NCBI GenBank assembly: GCA_009739215.1
Contig: VSJF01000002.1
Coordinates: 2,914,001 to 2,978,000 of the forward strand
Reading direction: 5' to 3'
DNA length: 64,000 nt
DNA from: Floccularia luteovirens
Lineage: Eukaryota; Basidiomycota; Agaricomycetes; Agaricales; Squamanitaceae
Shown here: positions 1-10,346 of the stretch, one piece after another
Numbering within the stretch: the stretch's first letter is position 1
How the letters are laid out: each line of letters opens with the position of its first letter
Position numbers and translations under genes: made by a program
Notes under the pieces: model-generated
Told to the model about the DNA's origin: nothing
The model's database searches: none
What the model saw: the letters and a program-made list of their open reading frames with translations, nothing else

Positions 1-317
1 TTCATCCGGACCGCAAGAAACTGTAACGATGAAAACCAAACATACCCAACGATAAACAATAGGGCATAGAGGGGACCATGCAACGTCTTGTGCAGTTTAG
101 GAAGGAAGAGTCGTAAGAAAGATTGAGAAACGTTAATATAAATTGAACATGCCTGAAGGTTCCTTCTGGGGCCTGAGTATGAACTGACACTGTGGCCAAA
201 AAGATACATTCTCTCATTTGTAGCTACAAGAATCCAGAACTAGATTTCGAAACACGAATTTTGGAAAAAAAAAATGCACGTTGAATGAGGGACGAAAGGC
301 AGGGGGGAGATGCCAAG

Positions 318-390
318 TGATGGTCGTGTTTTAGAACATCAGGAAGACCAGTTGATGGTCGTGTTTTAGGACATCAGGGAGACCTGTTGA
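318..390. repeat. 35-bp direct repeat, two copies plus start of a third
   Basis: The unit begins TGATGGTCGTGTTTTAG at 318, recurs at 353 with four mismatches or fewer, and a third start (TGATG) follows at 388, so the period is exactly 35 bp. It lies in noncoding sequence and no open frame crosses it. Confidence 0.8.
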
Positions 391-511
391 TGCCAGCAGA
401 AGTCTGGCTGTGATGATTACAGACACCAAGATGAGCTCGAGGAGACAATGTGAAATTATATGAGACTGCTTGATCAACTGGTGATAGTTGTAATTTGATG
501 CTGTTATAAAC

Positions 512-590
512 GGGTCGATAGCGTAATCACTACTATGTTCGTTCCTCTCCCAGGGTTCAAACGTTCAAACGTTCAATCCTGGGTCGACCC
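512..590 (+). other. tRNA-like relic with expanded T-loop
   Basis: GGGTCGA at 512-518 can pair with TCGACCC at 584-590 as an acceptor stem, and CCAGG at 550-554 with CCTGG at 578-582 as a T-stem. The loop contains box-B-like GTTCAA, but an 8-bp unit (TTCAAACG) is repeated, making the loop 23 nt instead of 7. A T run at 593-598 would suit a Pol III terminator. The D and anticodon region is about 10 nt too short, so this is not a normal tRNA; it may be a decayed tRNA or a tRNA-derived repeat. Confidence 0.35.
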
Positions 591-1712
591 CTCTTTTTTC
601 GTTGTCATTTTTGACTTGCGATCTCAACGTTTACTTATTCTTTTCTTTCCATCGGCAGATGACCTTATCTTGATACAGCAAGAATAACGTCGCATAGAGC
701 CGCATCTTGCAGAAAAAGATACGTTAAAAGCATACTATAAGTAGTAGATATCATAGACAACGACCGTCGAGACAGTAATCATGATCACTTTTAAATAATT
801 GGGGAAGTCTGCATATGGCCACATTCATTAATTTCCGTTTTTCCTCAAAATGAAATAATTATTGGAGATCTTATTCAATATCCAGAGCCCATGAGGATAC
901 CATCATAACTTTAAATTGGTGGTGGCGAGCAGGCCGCTGACATTGAATATACTAGTTCTATTCAGAAGGGTTCTGTTGTAATATAATAACAAGTAAGTAT
1001 ATATTATTCCAGCCGCTTAAGCTTACTGTAACGTAAAACGAAAAATTAGGTTCTGAAAAATAGATTTCCAGGCATCGTTACATGTCTACCATATATAACG
1101 AATGAGAAAAAGTGACGGAGCAGGATGAATTTGGAATTTAAGATTCTGTACTAAAAGCAACGTAAACATTTGACACTTCTGTTGAGCGCATGAATATGAT
1201 AGGACAGCAATATAAATAAGCCACTAGATCCATGTCTAGCGCACACCATGAGCGTGCTTGTTTTGATCACCATGAACCCTAAAACTCAAAGAACTCTTTA
1301 GGAAAAAAAGGATTCCATGCTGCAAATGCAAGGCATTTTTTTTTTCAATCAGAACATAAAGTAGTGCACGCCACATTTCGCTTACCTGCTGAATCAAGTT
1401 AAGGTTACTTCATCTCACACACATACAGAACTGACCAAATGGACAAATGGCTAACCCGTTCTAGCGTTCTTATCGGCTTCTTCACTCTTCAAATTTAGAT
1501 CACAAAAAAACTGTAACGTTAAGGAGCAAATCGGAAAACTGCCAAGAATTTTCTCCATTCATTCTCTAATCGTTGAGCCGGCAAGGCTCGGGAAGGTGAT
1601 GGATCATAATTAAACAAGTTTAATACTGTTTTTGTCGTCCTATTAAAAGACTGGGTAGAACTGCGGAAACTATACAGTTCCAAGGGTCACCTATGTATTT
1701 AGTTGCATTGCT

Positions 1713-3987
1713 TTAGAACCTTTCACGGTTCGGATCTCCCAATAAGTCTTCCACAATTGAAATATCAATTGGAATCTTGGCATTTAGCAGGTATTCGTCA
1801 TTCCTTTGTAGGTGAGAAGGTTTGTCACATTAAACACGGCACATGTAATTTAAACCTCACCAGAACTAAAAGACGAATGGTGAAAGAAAATTCCATCAGC
1901 CAAATGGAGGAATGACATAATATGGAGTGGACCCACTTTTGAATAGTGCCTGTTTCCAGAGTCGCAGCTAAAGTATGCATGTTATTACTTAATGAGGTTG
2001 TATATTGTATGAAGAAGAGAATGTTCATACAGAATGGTGACGACAGTCTTTCCTGTTGTCCATTCTTTTTGTTTCACTAGCTTGACGCATGCAACTAGAT
2101 TGCAAGCACTGCTTGATCCTAGGAAAAGACCATCATGTTTTACCAGGTATCGAGACATAGAGACAGCTTCTGCATCAGTTATCCTTATGATTCGTTTCAA
2201 TCGGAATTAACTATATGCAGTATCGGAAAAAAAAACTCACCGAAACGCGTCATCTATAAGAGGGAGTGCCAGCTCGATGTTATTTGTTGACCGGTTGATA
2301 CCACTTGGTAATGGTTAGTATGTATTTACGAGAAAAAATCCTAAAAGAGCCTTACATCCCCTCAACTACCGTATCAACCTGATGTCTCCTCTTTGTTCCT
2401 TCACTTTCCTTAAAATCAAACATAACGCCATACTTCACCTAGACCACCATACTTAGACTAGGGGTCTTGGAGACGCAACGCCACAAGAACGAACCTTGTT
2501 AAACAAGCCGCTACCTTCTGGATCAGAAATCGCTATAATGACATTTTCATTCATTGACTTCAAGTAGCGTCCAGTTCCAGCAACAGTTCCGCCAGTTCCT
2601 AAACTCCACATAGGTCAGCTAAATAAATAAAAAATACATGCTAATCATTTCGAACCTGCTCCAGACACAAATGCATCTATGTTCCCACTTGTTTGTCTCC
2701 AAATCTCCGGTCCCGTACCACTGAAGTGAGCTTCAAAGTTACTTCGGTTCTATGTATAATACCATAGATTTGGAAATGTGAAGTAAAGATACAACCCACT
2801 GACCTCGAACTGATCAGCAAAATAGCCTCTTGGCTTTGTCAAAAAGTCTTCGTCGTTACGCCAGTCATCATCATCGAAGTCAATGTGAGAGGACGTGGCC
2901 ATTACTACATTAGACGAAGGTGAAGTTATGATTTGGGGCCGGCTTCCAGTTAAAACCGAATTGCTTTGATCGATGGTGTCTGGTTGCCCGAATGTACTCG
3001 CTCTCTGCTTTGCTAAGTTCTACTGAATGATTTAGTACTCGCAACATTGTACGCTGTTGCCACGAATCTCACCACATACTAAAATAACGTCCACGGAAAT
3101 GAGCAAAACGTTATCCTACATGTAAACTCTACTACTTTACCTGCTTTTTGTCAACAATACTCGCAGGCCTAACTCTCTCCACATCAGCCCCGAGTGTCAG
3201 AAGGGCCTTCACCTTCTCGTCTGCAACATCGTCTGGCATGATTATTGCTAGGAAACATGTTGATAAAACAAACCACCGCCTGTAGCTTACGGCTCACTTG
3301 TGTCGTACCCTCTTTCAAGACTCTTAGTAATATAGACTTGAAAAGCGTGATTGATCTCACCTGGCCCGAGCAATAGTAGCGATTGAGATTCCCGTTGACC
3401 CAACCGTGCCCTCAAATATGCGCGATCCTGTATGTGGCCTAAGGTAGCCTAAACGCTCAGCATCATTTATCACTATGCTATGTATGAGCAAAGGATTGGA
3501 TGACAACGACAATAACAGACTTTGCAATGCAACACGATCTTTTACACTTCCACCGGGATTCACGAACTAGTTGTCTGTATAAGCACCACGATTTGAACTT
3601 GAAAAATGCGTGGTATTCACCTCAGCTTTCCCTAATATTTCAACACCAAGTGCATCACTCAATGAATTGATTCGGACAAGTGGGGTATTTCCTGACAACG
3701 AAATTCAAACGTCATAAGAAAATTCACTTTATCATTCAATTCCGATAGGCTGCACCTATCAAACCAGTAACTCCAGAAACGATCTCATCACTTCGAAGTT
3801 CAATGGGTCTTGGCGTAAATTGAGAACTTGAATTAGCCTTTTTCTTTTTCCGCTCTTGATAGGATAGAGCCAGAGACGTGGATGTTATTGAGAGTGAGAA
3901 ACCGACAAAGACGCCTAATAGAACATAGCGGGTTGCAGCTCGAGACGGCCAGTAGTCCCAATTGGAAAATGGAATGGACAATGTCAT
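1713..3987 (-). CDS. Membrane-anchored cysteine synthase 2-like PLP enzyme (possible 3' frame break)
   Basis: Fold-type II PLP enzyme of the cysteine synthase/cystathionine beta-synthase family, expected to handle O-acetylserine or a related substrate. Exon 1 (3987-3756) encodes an N-terminal hydrophobic segment (about residues 20-40) as in fungal mitochondrial/membrane cysteine synthase 2. Later exons carry [19 protein letters not shown], the PLP-lysine motif [53 protein letters not shown], and [19 protein letters not shown] then [10 protein letters not shown]. One exon is only 14 nt (3311-3298). The last exon (about 1820-1713) encodes [20 protein letters not shown] and ends at TAA, but I cannot join it to the previous exon in frame with a GT-AG intron; a 1-2 nt indel is possible. 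A partial copy of the gene's 5' end lies at 5455-5905. Confidence 0.8.
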
Positions 3988-4709
3988 AGGTTTAAGTCAG
4001 GTTTGTCGTTCTGCGGCACCTCCAGATTTGGTAATCCTCCCAAAGATAGCCGGAGCCACCGGTATTCTACTGGACTTGTAATATTGAAGCTCGGGTCATG
4101 ACTTGTTTGAACAGAAATTCAGGAGACTAGATAACGACAAGAGGAACATAGTTCAAGATTACCCTGGTGAAAATAAAATTTAAGAATATATGGCTGAGTT
4201 GGATTTCCCAAACCAAAAATTGCATTCAAGTTGTACACCGATCGTACATGATACCTCTGTTATAGAAGTTAATATAGATCTTCCTTATTTTTCGGTTCAT
4301 ATGGACAACAGTATTATTATGGTATAAGAGTGAGTAAAGGTATTATGTTTTTGTATAAAACATTTTCCCCTTCCATATATTTTATTATTTGTTCTAATCT
4401 TCTATGGTATGTGGTAAGACAAGACATCAAGGCAGTTTTTGATCCGTCGTAATGTAACAGCACAATCATAGATGAACGCGTTACAATTCTCCTTTGAACA
4501 TCTTGCTGTTCAGCAAGCACGAGCTTTGGGCCATTCAGCCTCTCCCACGTGGAGACCGAGCGTATCTCCTAAAGGCCGACGTTCCATTTCCACGATCATG
4601 GTGTCCTTCGAGACTCGCCAAGTATGGGCAACCTCACAGTGGCAATGATAAGACGAGCTATGTAAGAGAAATCAACGATCTTAGCAAAATTACGCTTATG
4701 ATGCTAAAT
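3988..4709. other. Upstream region of cysteine synthase; otherwise empty
   Basis: The first 70 bases upstream of the cysteine synthase start (about 4019-4050) are partly repeated at 5876-5905, which marks this as the parental promoter of the duplicated fragment. The rest is AT-rich with short overlapping frames only; I see no supportable gene. Confidence 0.4.
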
Positions 4710-5440
4710 GTAACGCACGGGAAGGGGAGAGTGATCAATGAACGAACCTGTTGCTGGTGGTGAAACGCTGTGGACTATTGAGGTGTGCTCTGAATTGGTC
4801 GCACCGTCGCTGATGTAGGTTGAGAAGAGCATCAAGGTCTTTCGACGACAACTCGTAAAGAATTGGAGCATGAACGGGGTTGTGCAGGTTAAGAGTGAGA
4901 GCGTATGTGGAGACAAGTTTCGCGACTTCACGCCATTGAAGTGCTTAGCTAGAGAGTAGTTTCGCAGCGGATAAGAATTCTGTAAATGTGGCGAGGAGAG
5001 TGTAGACCAGATACACTCTATTGGACCAGACGTGTCCTACTTCTCAGTTATATTGAGAACGCCAAAAACTTCTTCAAAATGTTCCCTGACTGGTGTTGGG
5101 AAGTTGTGAAATAGACCTAGGATTCGTTCCAGTACAGAGTCAGTTTTGAAGATGTCGATTTCTCCGAGCTCGGCTTCAAATTGTGGTGGAGGATAGTCTG
5201 TAAGCCTCTTCGTAGGCTGGGGGAGAGACCCCTGAAACCAAAGAGACCCGCCATAGTACTGATGGTTTGTTATAAGACGCCATATAGGGTGCCCTCCATA
5301 GAGCGAAGAATTACGTCAGCATTTGGTGGAGAGAACAGGGGTGGAATGGATGAATTGATCGTGGATCGGTACATGATAGTGAGGGATCCCGTTGGGTGGA
5401 GAAAAAGTGTGTAGACATGACAAAACGTGTTTGCAAAGCA
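4710..5440 (-). pseudogene. BTB/POZ-domain gene relic
   Basis: Reading the minus strand from 5440 downward, consecutive coding-like blocks appear in different frames. They include SPPNADVILRSMEGTLYGV (BTB start typical of basidiomycete proteins), EAELGEIDIFKTDSVLERIL, HNFPTPVREHFEEVFGVL, VYLVYTLLATFTEFLSAAK and YALTLNLHNPVHAPILYEL then SKDLDALLNLHQRRCDQF. Order and content match the fungal BTB architecture (BTB core, then a helical tail), but stops and at least three frame changes interrupt it and no start is seen. The BTB call rests on motif resemblance only; the broken coding state is seen directly. Confidence 0.6.
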
Positions 5441-5454
5441 GAGAAGGGAGTTGT

Positions 5455-5905
5455 GTTATGAATTTCCTGACCACAGAATCCAAACGCCATAAGAAAAGTG
5501 ACTGTATCATTCCATTTCAACAGGTGCACCTATCAGTAACTCCATAATACTTCGAAGTTCAACGCTCAGTCTTGGTGTAAATTGAGAACCTGGGTGAGCC
5601 TTTTTTTTTTCGCTGTTGACACGGTGGCCAGGCCGCCACCCCATCAATCGGAGTGCACCACCATTCGGTTGGTTCAAATATCTCAATATCCACTGCCTCT
5701 ATCCATTCGTTAATTAGTGTACATTCGTTAAGAAATTTTATTAACAATATACATGTTAATATAAATATATATACTCACCTTGAGAATGGTCCAACAAGAG
5801 AAGCTTGTCAGGTCTGACATTCTGTGCCGTCGCGGAGTTACAAAAATTTCAATCCCATCAATGTGTGTTTCTCTGCTCCAGATTTGGTAATTCTCCCAAA
5901 GTTAG
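5455..5905 (-). pseudogene. Partial second copy of cysteine synthase 5' end
   Basis: Bases 5460-5602 align with 3706-3845 (cysteine synthase exon 1 end and first intron) with many substitutions and small indels, including the shared stretches TTCGAAGTTCAA and GGTGTAAATTGAGAAC. A second matching piece, CCAGATTTGGTAATTCTCCC at about 5878-5897, corresponds to the parental upstream region near 4022. Between them, about 5620-5876 holds unrelated sequence, so the copy was split by an insertion or rearrangement. No open frame survives. Confidence 0.75.
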
Positions 5906-6784
5906 TCACTGGCATGCTACCGGCCATGTGCATGCAGCGCCGATTCTTAAGGCTGTATATGCTACACAACTTATGCAGCCCAAAAACACGCCTTTTACAG
6001 CAAAAAATCACCTCGTGGCCATCAAGATAGGACCAACACATATGCACGCGATCTAGTGAACATTTTCGACCTTTTGGTTTCCCTCCACGCGACTGATATA
6101 GCCACTGTGCTAAGATAATCTACGGCTCTGTTGATGTTGATTCGGTTGTAAAGAGGGACTTTGATGGCCGTCTTGTGAATGCAGAAGTGTATAGTGGATA
6201 TGTACTGAGGCCAGGTCCCATCTTTTTTTCCGCAATATTCATAGTGCCGTATGGAACAGGTAAAAAAATTCCTCTTTCTGGCTGTATTTAATCGACTATG
6301 TTCAAGAAAATATGCGGACTATTATTCACCAATCTGAAGGACCTCGCCGGGCCGCATGAACGCTGTGAAATTTGACCAGAGCAGTTTTTTTTAAAATCCC
6401 GTTTATGTGGAGAATTTTCTGCTGTACCTAGTGGCCCGAGTTTTGAGTTTTAGGGACAACTGCTTCGATACGTGCCGAGGTTCTGTGGTAAATAAAGACA
6501 TGATAAACCCACTTTATTATCTTTCCTGACCGCAACCCCAAAAATCCCAGGTTTGAAGGATTTATGGTACCCAAGAAATGGTTTACTTTGGCGCAAAGGG
6601 CACGATTTGCTAGGTAACTCCTACTTATCCATCCCGACACTTTATCCGGCTCCAAATCTTAGGGTAAATATGTGATAAATAGGAAGTTCCTGCATTGCAA
6701 AAGGATTCCAGCCCTCAGATCTCGTTAAATATTTCTATCTGCATCAGCGCTCAGCCAGAGGAATGACAATTCCTTGTCGGTGGG
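5906..6784. other. Degenerate intergenic sequence
   Basis: A short coding-like stretch on the plus strand (about 6135-6265: DFDGRLVNAEVYSGYVLRPG) stays open but has no start or recognisable partner. It may be another relic within the same decayed zone. Nothing else is supportable. Confidence 0.3.
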
Positions 6785-6950
6785 ATGCACTTTGGTACAA
6801 AAGATCTGCATATTTAGGTCACCACAAGACTCAAAAAGTTAGGTTTCTCCCTTCTTTCAAAATTTCCGAGTTGCAGCCAGGAGCAGAAGATGCCACCGTA
6901 ACTAATCATACAAAAGGAAACGGATTATCGAATAATTTATCCATTCTTAT
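6785..6950 (+). pseudogene. Fragment copy of the CoA-binding protein gene
   Basis: Bases 6871-6945 encode LQPGAEDATVTNHTKGNGLS, closely matching LQPGAEDAAVIEYIETNGLS of the gene at 7558-8157 (its bases about 8028-8090). A weaker match to the second exon (LWYK... against LKWYKD...) lies near 6788-6815. Flanking exons and introns are not recognisable and the reading frame is not maintained outside the core, so this is a decayed duplicate lying about 1.1 kb upstream of its parent. Confidence 0.7.
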
Positions 6951-7557
6951 ATAAGGTGTTGTGACTGTATAAAGAGCTGGAGCGCTCACCTTTTAGAACC
7001 ACAAGAGTTTTGGAAATTATGCGAAATGTGAGTAATGGGGTCGGTGTGTTTGGTGATCATCGGCACAAGCTGATATGTCTTGGGTGCTAGGCCGATCAAA
7101 AATGTAATTGATAAGTGACTTGGGAACAGTGGAGATAACGAATGTACTGATATACTGTTGTTCCATTGTTCAACTGCATCGGAAAGCTAGAAATATTTCA
7201 ATCAAAAAGTAAAGATCTACAAGGTTTATTATTCATACATGACCTTAGATTAGTGATTGTATATATGAATCTTACGAGAATGACCATGTGCTATTGATGT
7301 GCTACCCGAAAAAGTTGCCGCCAAAAAAGCCCTGGGTCAGTATTTCGCAATCTCGTGTGGATATGGCTGAACTAGGGGCCAAGTGGAAATTCCCTTGATC
7401 ATGAAAGACTTTACAAACCAATTTGAATTCACATGACGTGAAACGCTGGCATACTTAGGGAACCACACTCGTCATCATTTCCATCGTCACTGCACTCTCC
7501 AACACCTACACTCCTGAATTCACACATTAACCACAAAACAAAAAGCCTCATTATACA

Positions 7558-8157
7558 ATGGCCGCCGCCGAAGCTACACGCGCGATACAGAAGAAATTTT
7601 TGGCATCTCCCGCATTTGCCGTAGTGGGCGCTTCGAAAGACCAGTCTAAATACGGTACCAAGGTATGTGCCTCCTATAGATGTAGGCTTTATGACGTGAA
7701 TTAACAAATATTCAGGTGCTTAAATGGTACAAGGACCGGACTTTTCAAGTCACTCCTATCCATCCTGTAAGTGATCCTACTTCGAAGCCTGCGATGCATA
7801 AATTAATGTAGAATACGACCAAAAGAAAGAGTCTGAGCTAGAAGGAATCAAAACTCTGATTTCGATCACTCAACTCCCTACTCCTCTGGAAACTTCCATC
7901 AGCATTATCACACCGCCGAAGGTATACGCTCCTTTATTTTGCAAATCCTTGTCAATAATAATTGGTTTGTTAAGATTACTTTGGGTATTTTGGAGGAAGC
8001 AAAGAAATTGTCCATCCCAGCACTGTGGCTGCAACCAGGTGCCGAGGACGCAGCAGTGATTGAGTATATCGAAACAAACGGTCTATCTGATCGTGTCATA
8101 TATGGAGGGCCCTGTATCCTCGTAGAAGGCGACGACGTCATTCGCAGCCTGCTATGA
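7558..8157 (+). CDS. CoA-binding domain protein (YccU-like Rossmann fold)
   Basis: Small NAD/CoA-binding Rossmann protein of the CoA_binding_2 family; the cellular role in fungi is not established. Four exons: 7558-7662, 7716-7766, 7812-7921 and 7975-8157. The first exon encodes FAVVGASKDQSKYGTK with the glycine-rich nucleotide-binding turn, exon 2 VLKWYKDRTFQVTPIHP, exon 3 EGIKTLISITQLPTP and SIITPPK, exon 4 PALWLQPGAEDAAVIEYI and the terminal IYGGPCILVEG. This order is that of the whole family domain, about 145 residues. The join between exons 2 and 3 is off by one base using the obvious GT-AG sites, so either a non-obvious splice site or a one-base change is present. A decayed partial copy lies upstream at 6785-6950. 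Confidence 0.8.
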
Positions 8158-8559
8158 TACTTGACTGATGTGTAATATATAAATCCTCACCAATCGTTTA
8201 AATTGTATCTTGAGGATTAGAAGAAGTTAAACGGTGCAACATGCTAGTTAATCGAGTGACTTGAACTAAGAAGTATAGTAGCATCGTACGTAAGTGGTGA
8301 ACACATTACTTTTGATCGTAGTTGAGACTATAAGGTTCTTGCTCTCACGGATGGATAGAATGGACGAAACTTTGACTGCTCTGATAAAATTTATGGATCC
8401 CCTATCAAATATCACAGTGTCGTCTTTCGAGGTGTGCCCCCCAAAATGGTGACAGGGCCGGACAATGCGTTTGTGTGTGTGGTATGATTGATGGAAGCAG
8501 TGAAAACCCCAGAAATATTTTTGTTCGTGTTCGCTTGGTGATGGTGTTTGACCAAAAGG

Positions 8560-8567
8560 TATAAAAA
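8560..8567 (+). promoter_or_regulatory. TATA box of the GH18 gene
   Basis: TATAAAAA lies 118 bases upstream of the GH18 start codon at 8678, in an otherwise mixed-composition leader rich in C and T before the ATG. Confidence 0.55.
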
Positions 8568-8677
8568 GCTCTCAGCGTGTGCAATTTCTCCAATGGCCCC
8601 AAAACCAACCCAAAACCCCCTACAAAACATCAAGAACTTTCTTACTTTGTAATCTTTTCCATTCTTTCTCGTTCGCA

Positions 8678-10346
8678 ATGGTCATTTGGACCGTTTTCCT
8701 TTTGATGCTGGCAATACCGGGGATTGAAGCAGCCATTTTATCTGTTTTCGCACCACGGACAGACCAAAGTTCTGTTGCTGCAGCGTGGTACACTGGTTGG
8801 CATGCTGCAGACTTTCCGCTCTCAGAAGTTAGCTGGTCTAAGTACACCCATTTGACGTATGCTTTTGGGTGAGTATTGGGTTCTGCTAAGGTTTTTCTGA
8901 AAAACTGACTGAAATTTCAAATGTGCAGAATTACAACTCCTGACGTCAATGTTATTTCGTTGCAAGATTCGGACAAGACGCTACTACCACAATTTGTTTC
9001 TACGGCTCATCAGAATGTGCGTTGCTCAATCATATCTCATGCATTAGTTTTGACAAAATGTGAAGAACGTGAAAGCACTCCTGTCGCTAGGGGGTTGGAC
9101 GGGTTCTCGTTGGTTCTCATCAAATGTTGGCTCAGCCAAAAATCGTACCGCTTTTGTGAAGACCGTCTCTGACCTAGTGTTAAAGTACGAGCTGGATGGT
9201 TTGGACTTTGAGTGAGTTGGTTGTTCATCTAGCCATAACGGATTCCCCTAACTTTATCCAGCTGGGAGTTTCCTGGACTGCAAGGCATAGGCTGCAATAT
9301 AGTCCATCCCAACGACACTTCCAATTTCCTATCCTTTCCTTCAAGAACTCCGTCAATCGACTGTTGGGAAAAACCTGACACTTTCAGCGGCCACTTATGT
9401 ATCTCCTTTTGCCGACTCATCTGGTAGTCCTTCGACGAATATATCAGGATTCAGCGGCGTTTTGGACTTCATATCGATTATGAATTATGATATAAAATCT
9501 TCACCGGCTCAAGGCGCCGGTTCGAGTTCTCCGTTGGATGACTCTTGTGCTCCACCTGGAGCTCGCTTTGGTTCGGCAAAGTCGGCAGTGCAGGCATGGT
9601 CCTCCGCTGGAATGCCACTGAATCAGATAGTGTTGGGCGTCCCTTCATACGGGCATTCATATAGTGTTGTACAAGATGCAGCACTACCCAATGGAATTGG
9701 TTCTAATTTGGTGACATATCCGTCCTACAACCCCAATGGAACACACATTGGTGATCGATGGGATGGTGGTGCTGGACTGGATACCTGTGGGAATGAGCAA
9801 GGCCCAGGCGGTATATACACGTATTGGGGACTCATGGATGAGGGTTTCTTGGCCGATAACGGTGCTGTGCAAGATGGAATTGCATACGTTTTTAATAATT
9901 GCAGTCAGACGGTAAGCTGTAAAAATTTTCTTTGATGAAGAAACGAGATTAACATCAAAGTTTGCATAGCCTTTCGTGTACGACGCCAAATCGCAAACAT
10001 ATGTGTCTTATGAAAACCCTCAGTCATTCTCGGCGAAGGGGAGTTTCATAAAATCAATGGGACTACGAGGCTTTGCAATGTGGGAGGCAGGTGGCGATAG
10101 TGGTGATGCACTGCTTGATGCAATTCGTGCGTATCTACACTGCTACAAGTCAATCATTCTGACTGACTGGCGTTGTATAAACCAGGGAATGCACCGATAC
10201 AAGATGGGACGGTTGCAAGCCAGATGCCCTCACCGCTGCCTGCTACTTCATCTGCGGCGAATCAGGTTACTCCGGCATCATTTACCAAATTGTCATATCC
10301 ACTGGGACTTGTGTTACTTGCCCTTGTTACAGTCTTTTGGACATAG
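8678..10346 (+). CDS. GH18 chitinase with signal peptide and C-terminal GPI-type tail
   Basis: Glycoside hydrolase family 18 enzyme, expected to cleave chitin or chitin-like wall polymers outside the cell. Six exons: 8678-8868, 8929-9016, 9066-9211, 9262-9911, 9970-10126, 10186-10346; all junctions are in frame. Residues 1-18 form a signal peptide. The substrate strand LLSLGGWTGS is in exon 3, and the catalytic motif DGLDFDWEF is split by intron 3 but restored on splicing, so the acid/base glutamate is intact. SIMNYD and GLRGFAMWEAGGDSG are the later barrel motifs. After a Ser/Thr/Pro linker the protein ends in a hydrophobic stretch, YPLGLVLLALVTVFWT, with no following charge, which predicts a GPI anchor. 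Cell-wall remodelling or defence against other fungi are both possible roles. Confidence 0.93.

Larger units (their letters stand above)
1..1712. other. Intergenic left flank
   Basis: No supportable protein gene is seen: open frames are short, lack homology I can recognise and are broken by stops in all frames. The stretch is AT-rich and contains a 35-bp tandem repeat and a tRNA-like element, listed separately, plus several homopolymer runs (for example the T run near 1330-1345). Confidence 0.5.

Noticed and set aside
8579..8677. Upstream in-frame ATG of the GH18 ORF
   Set aside because: It would add 33 residues before a clear signal peptide; the ATG at 8678 directly starts the hydrophobic leader and fits the TATA spacing better.
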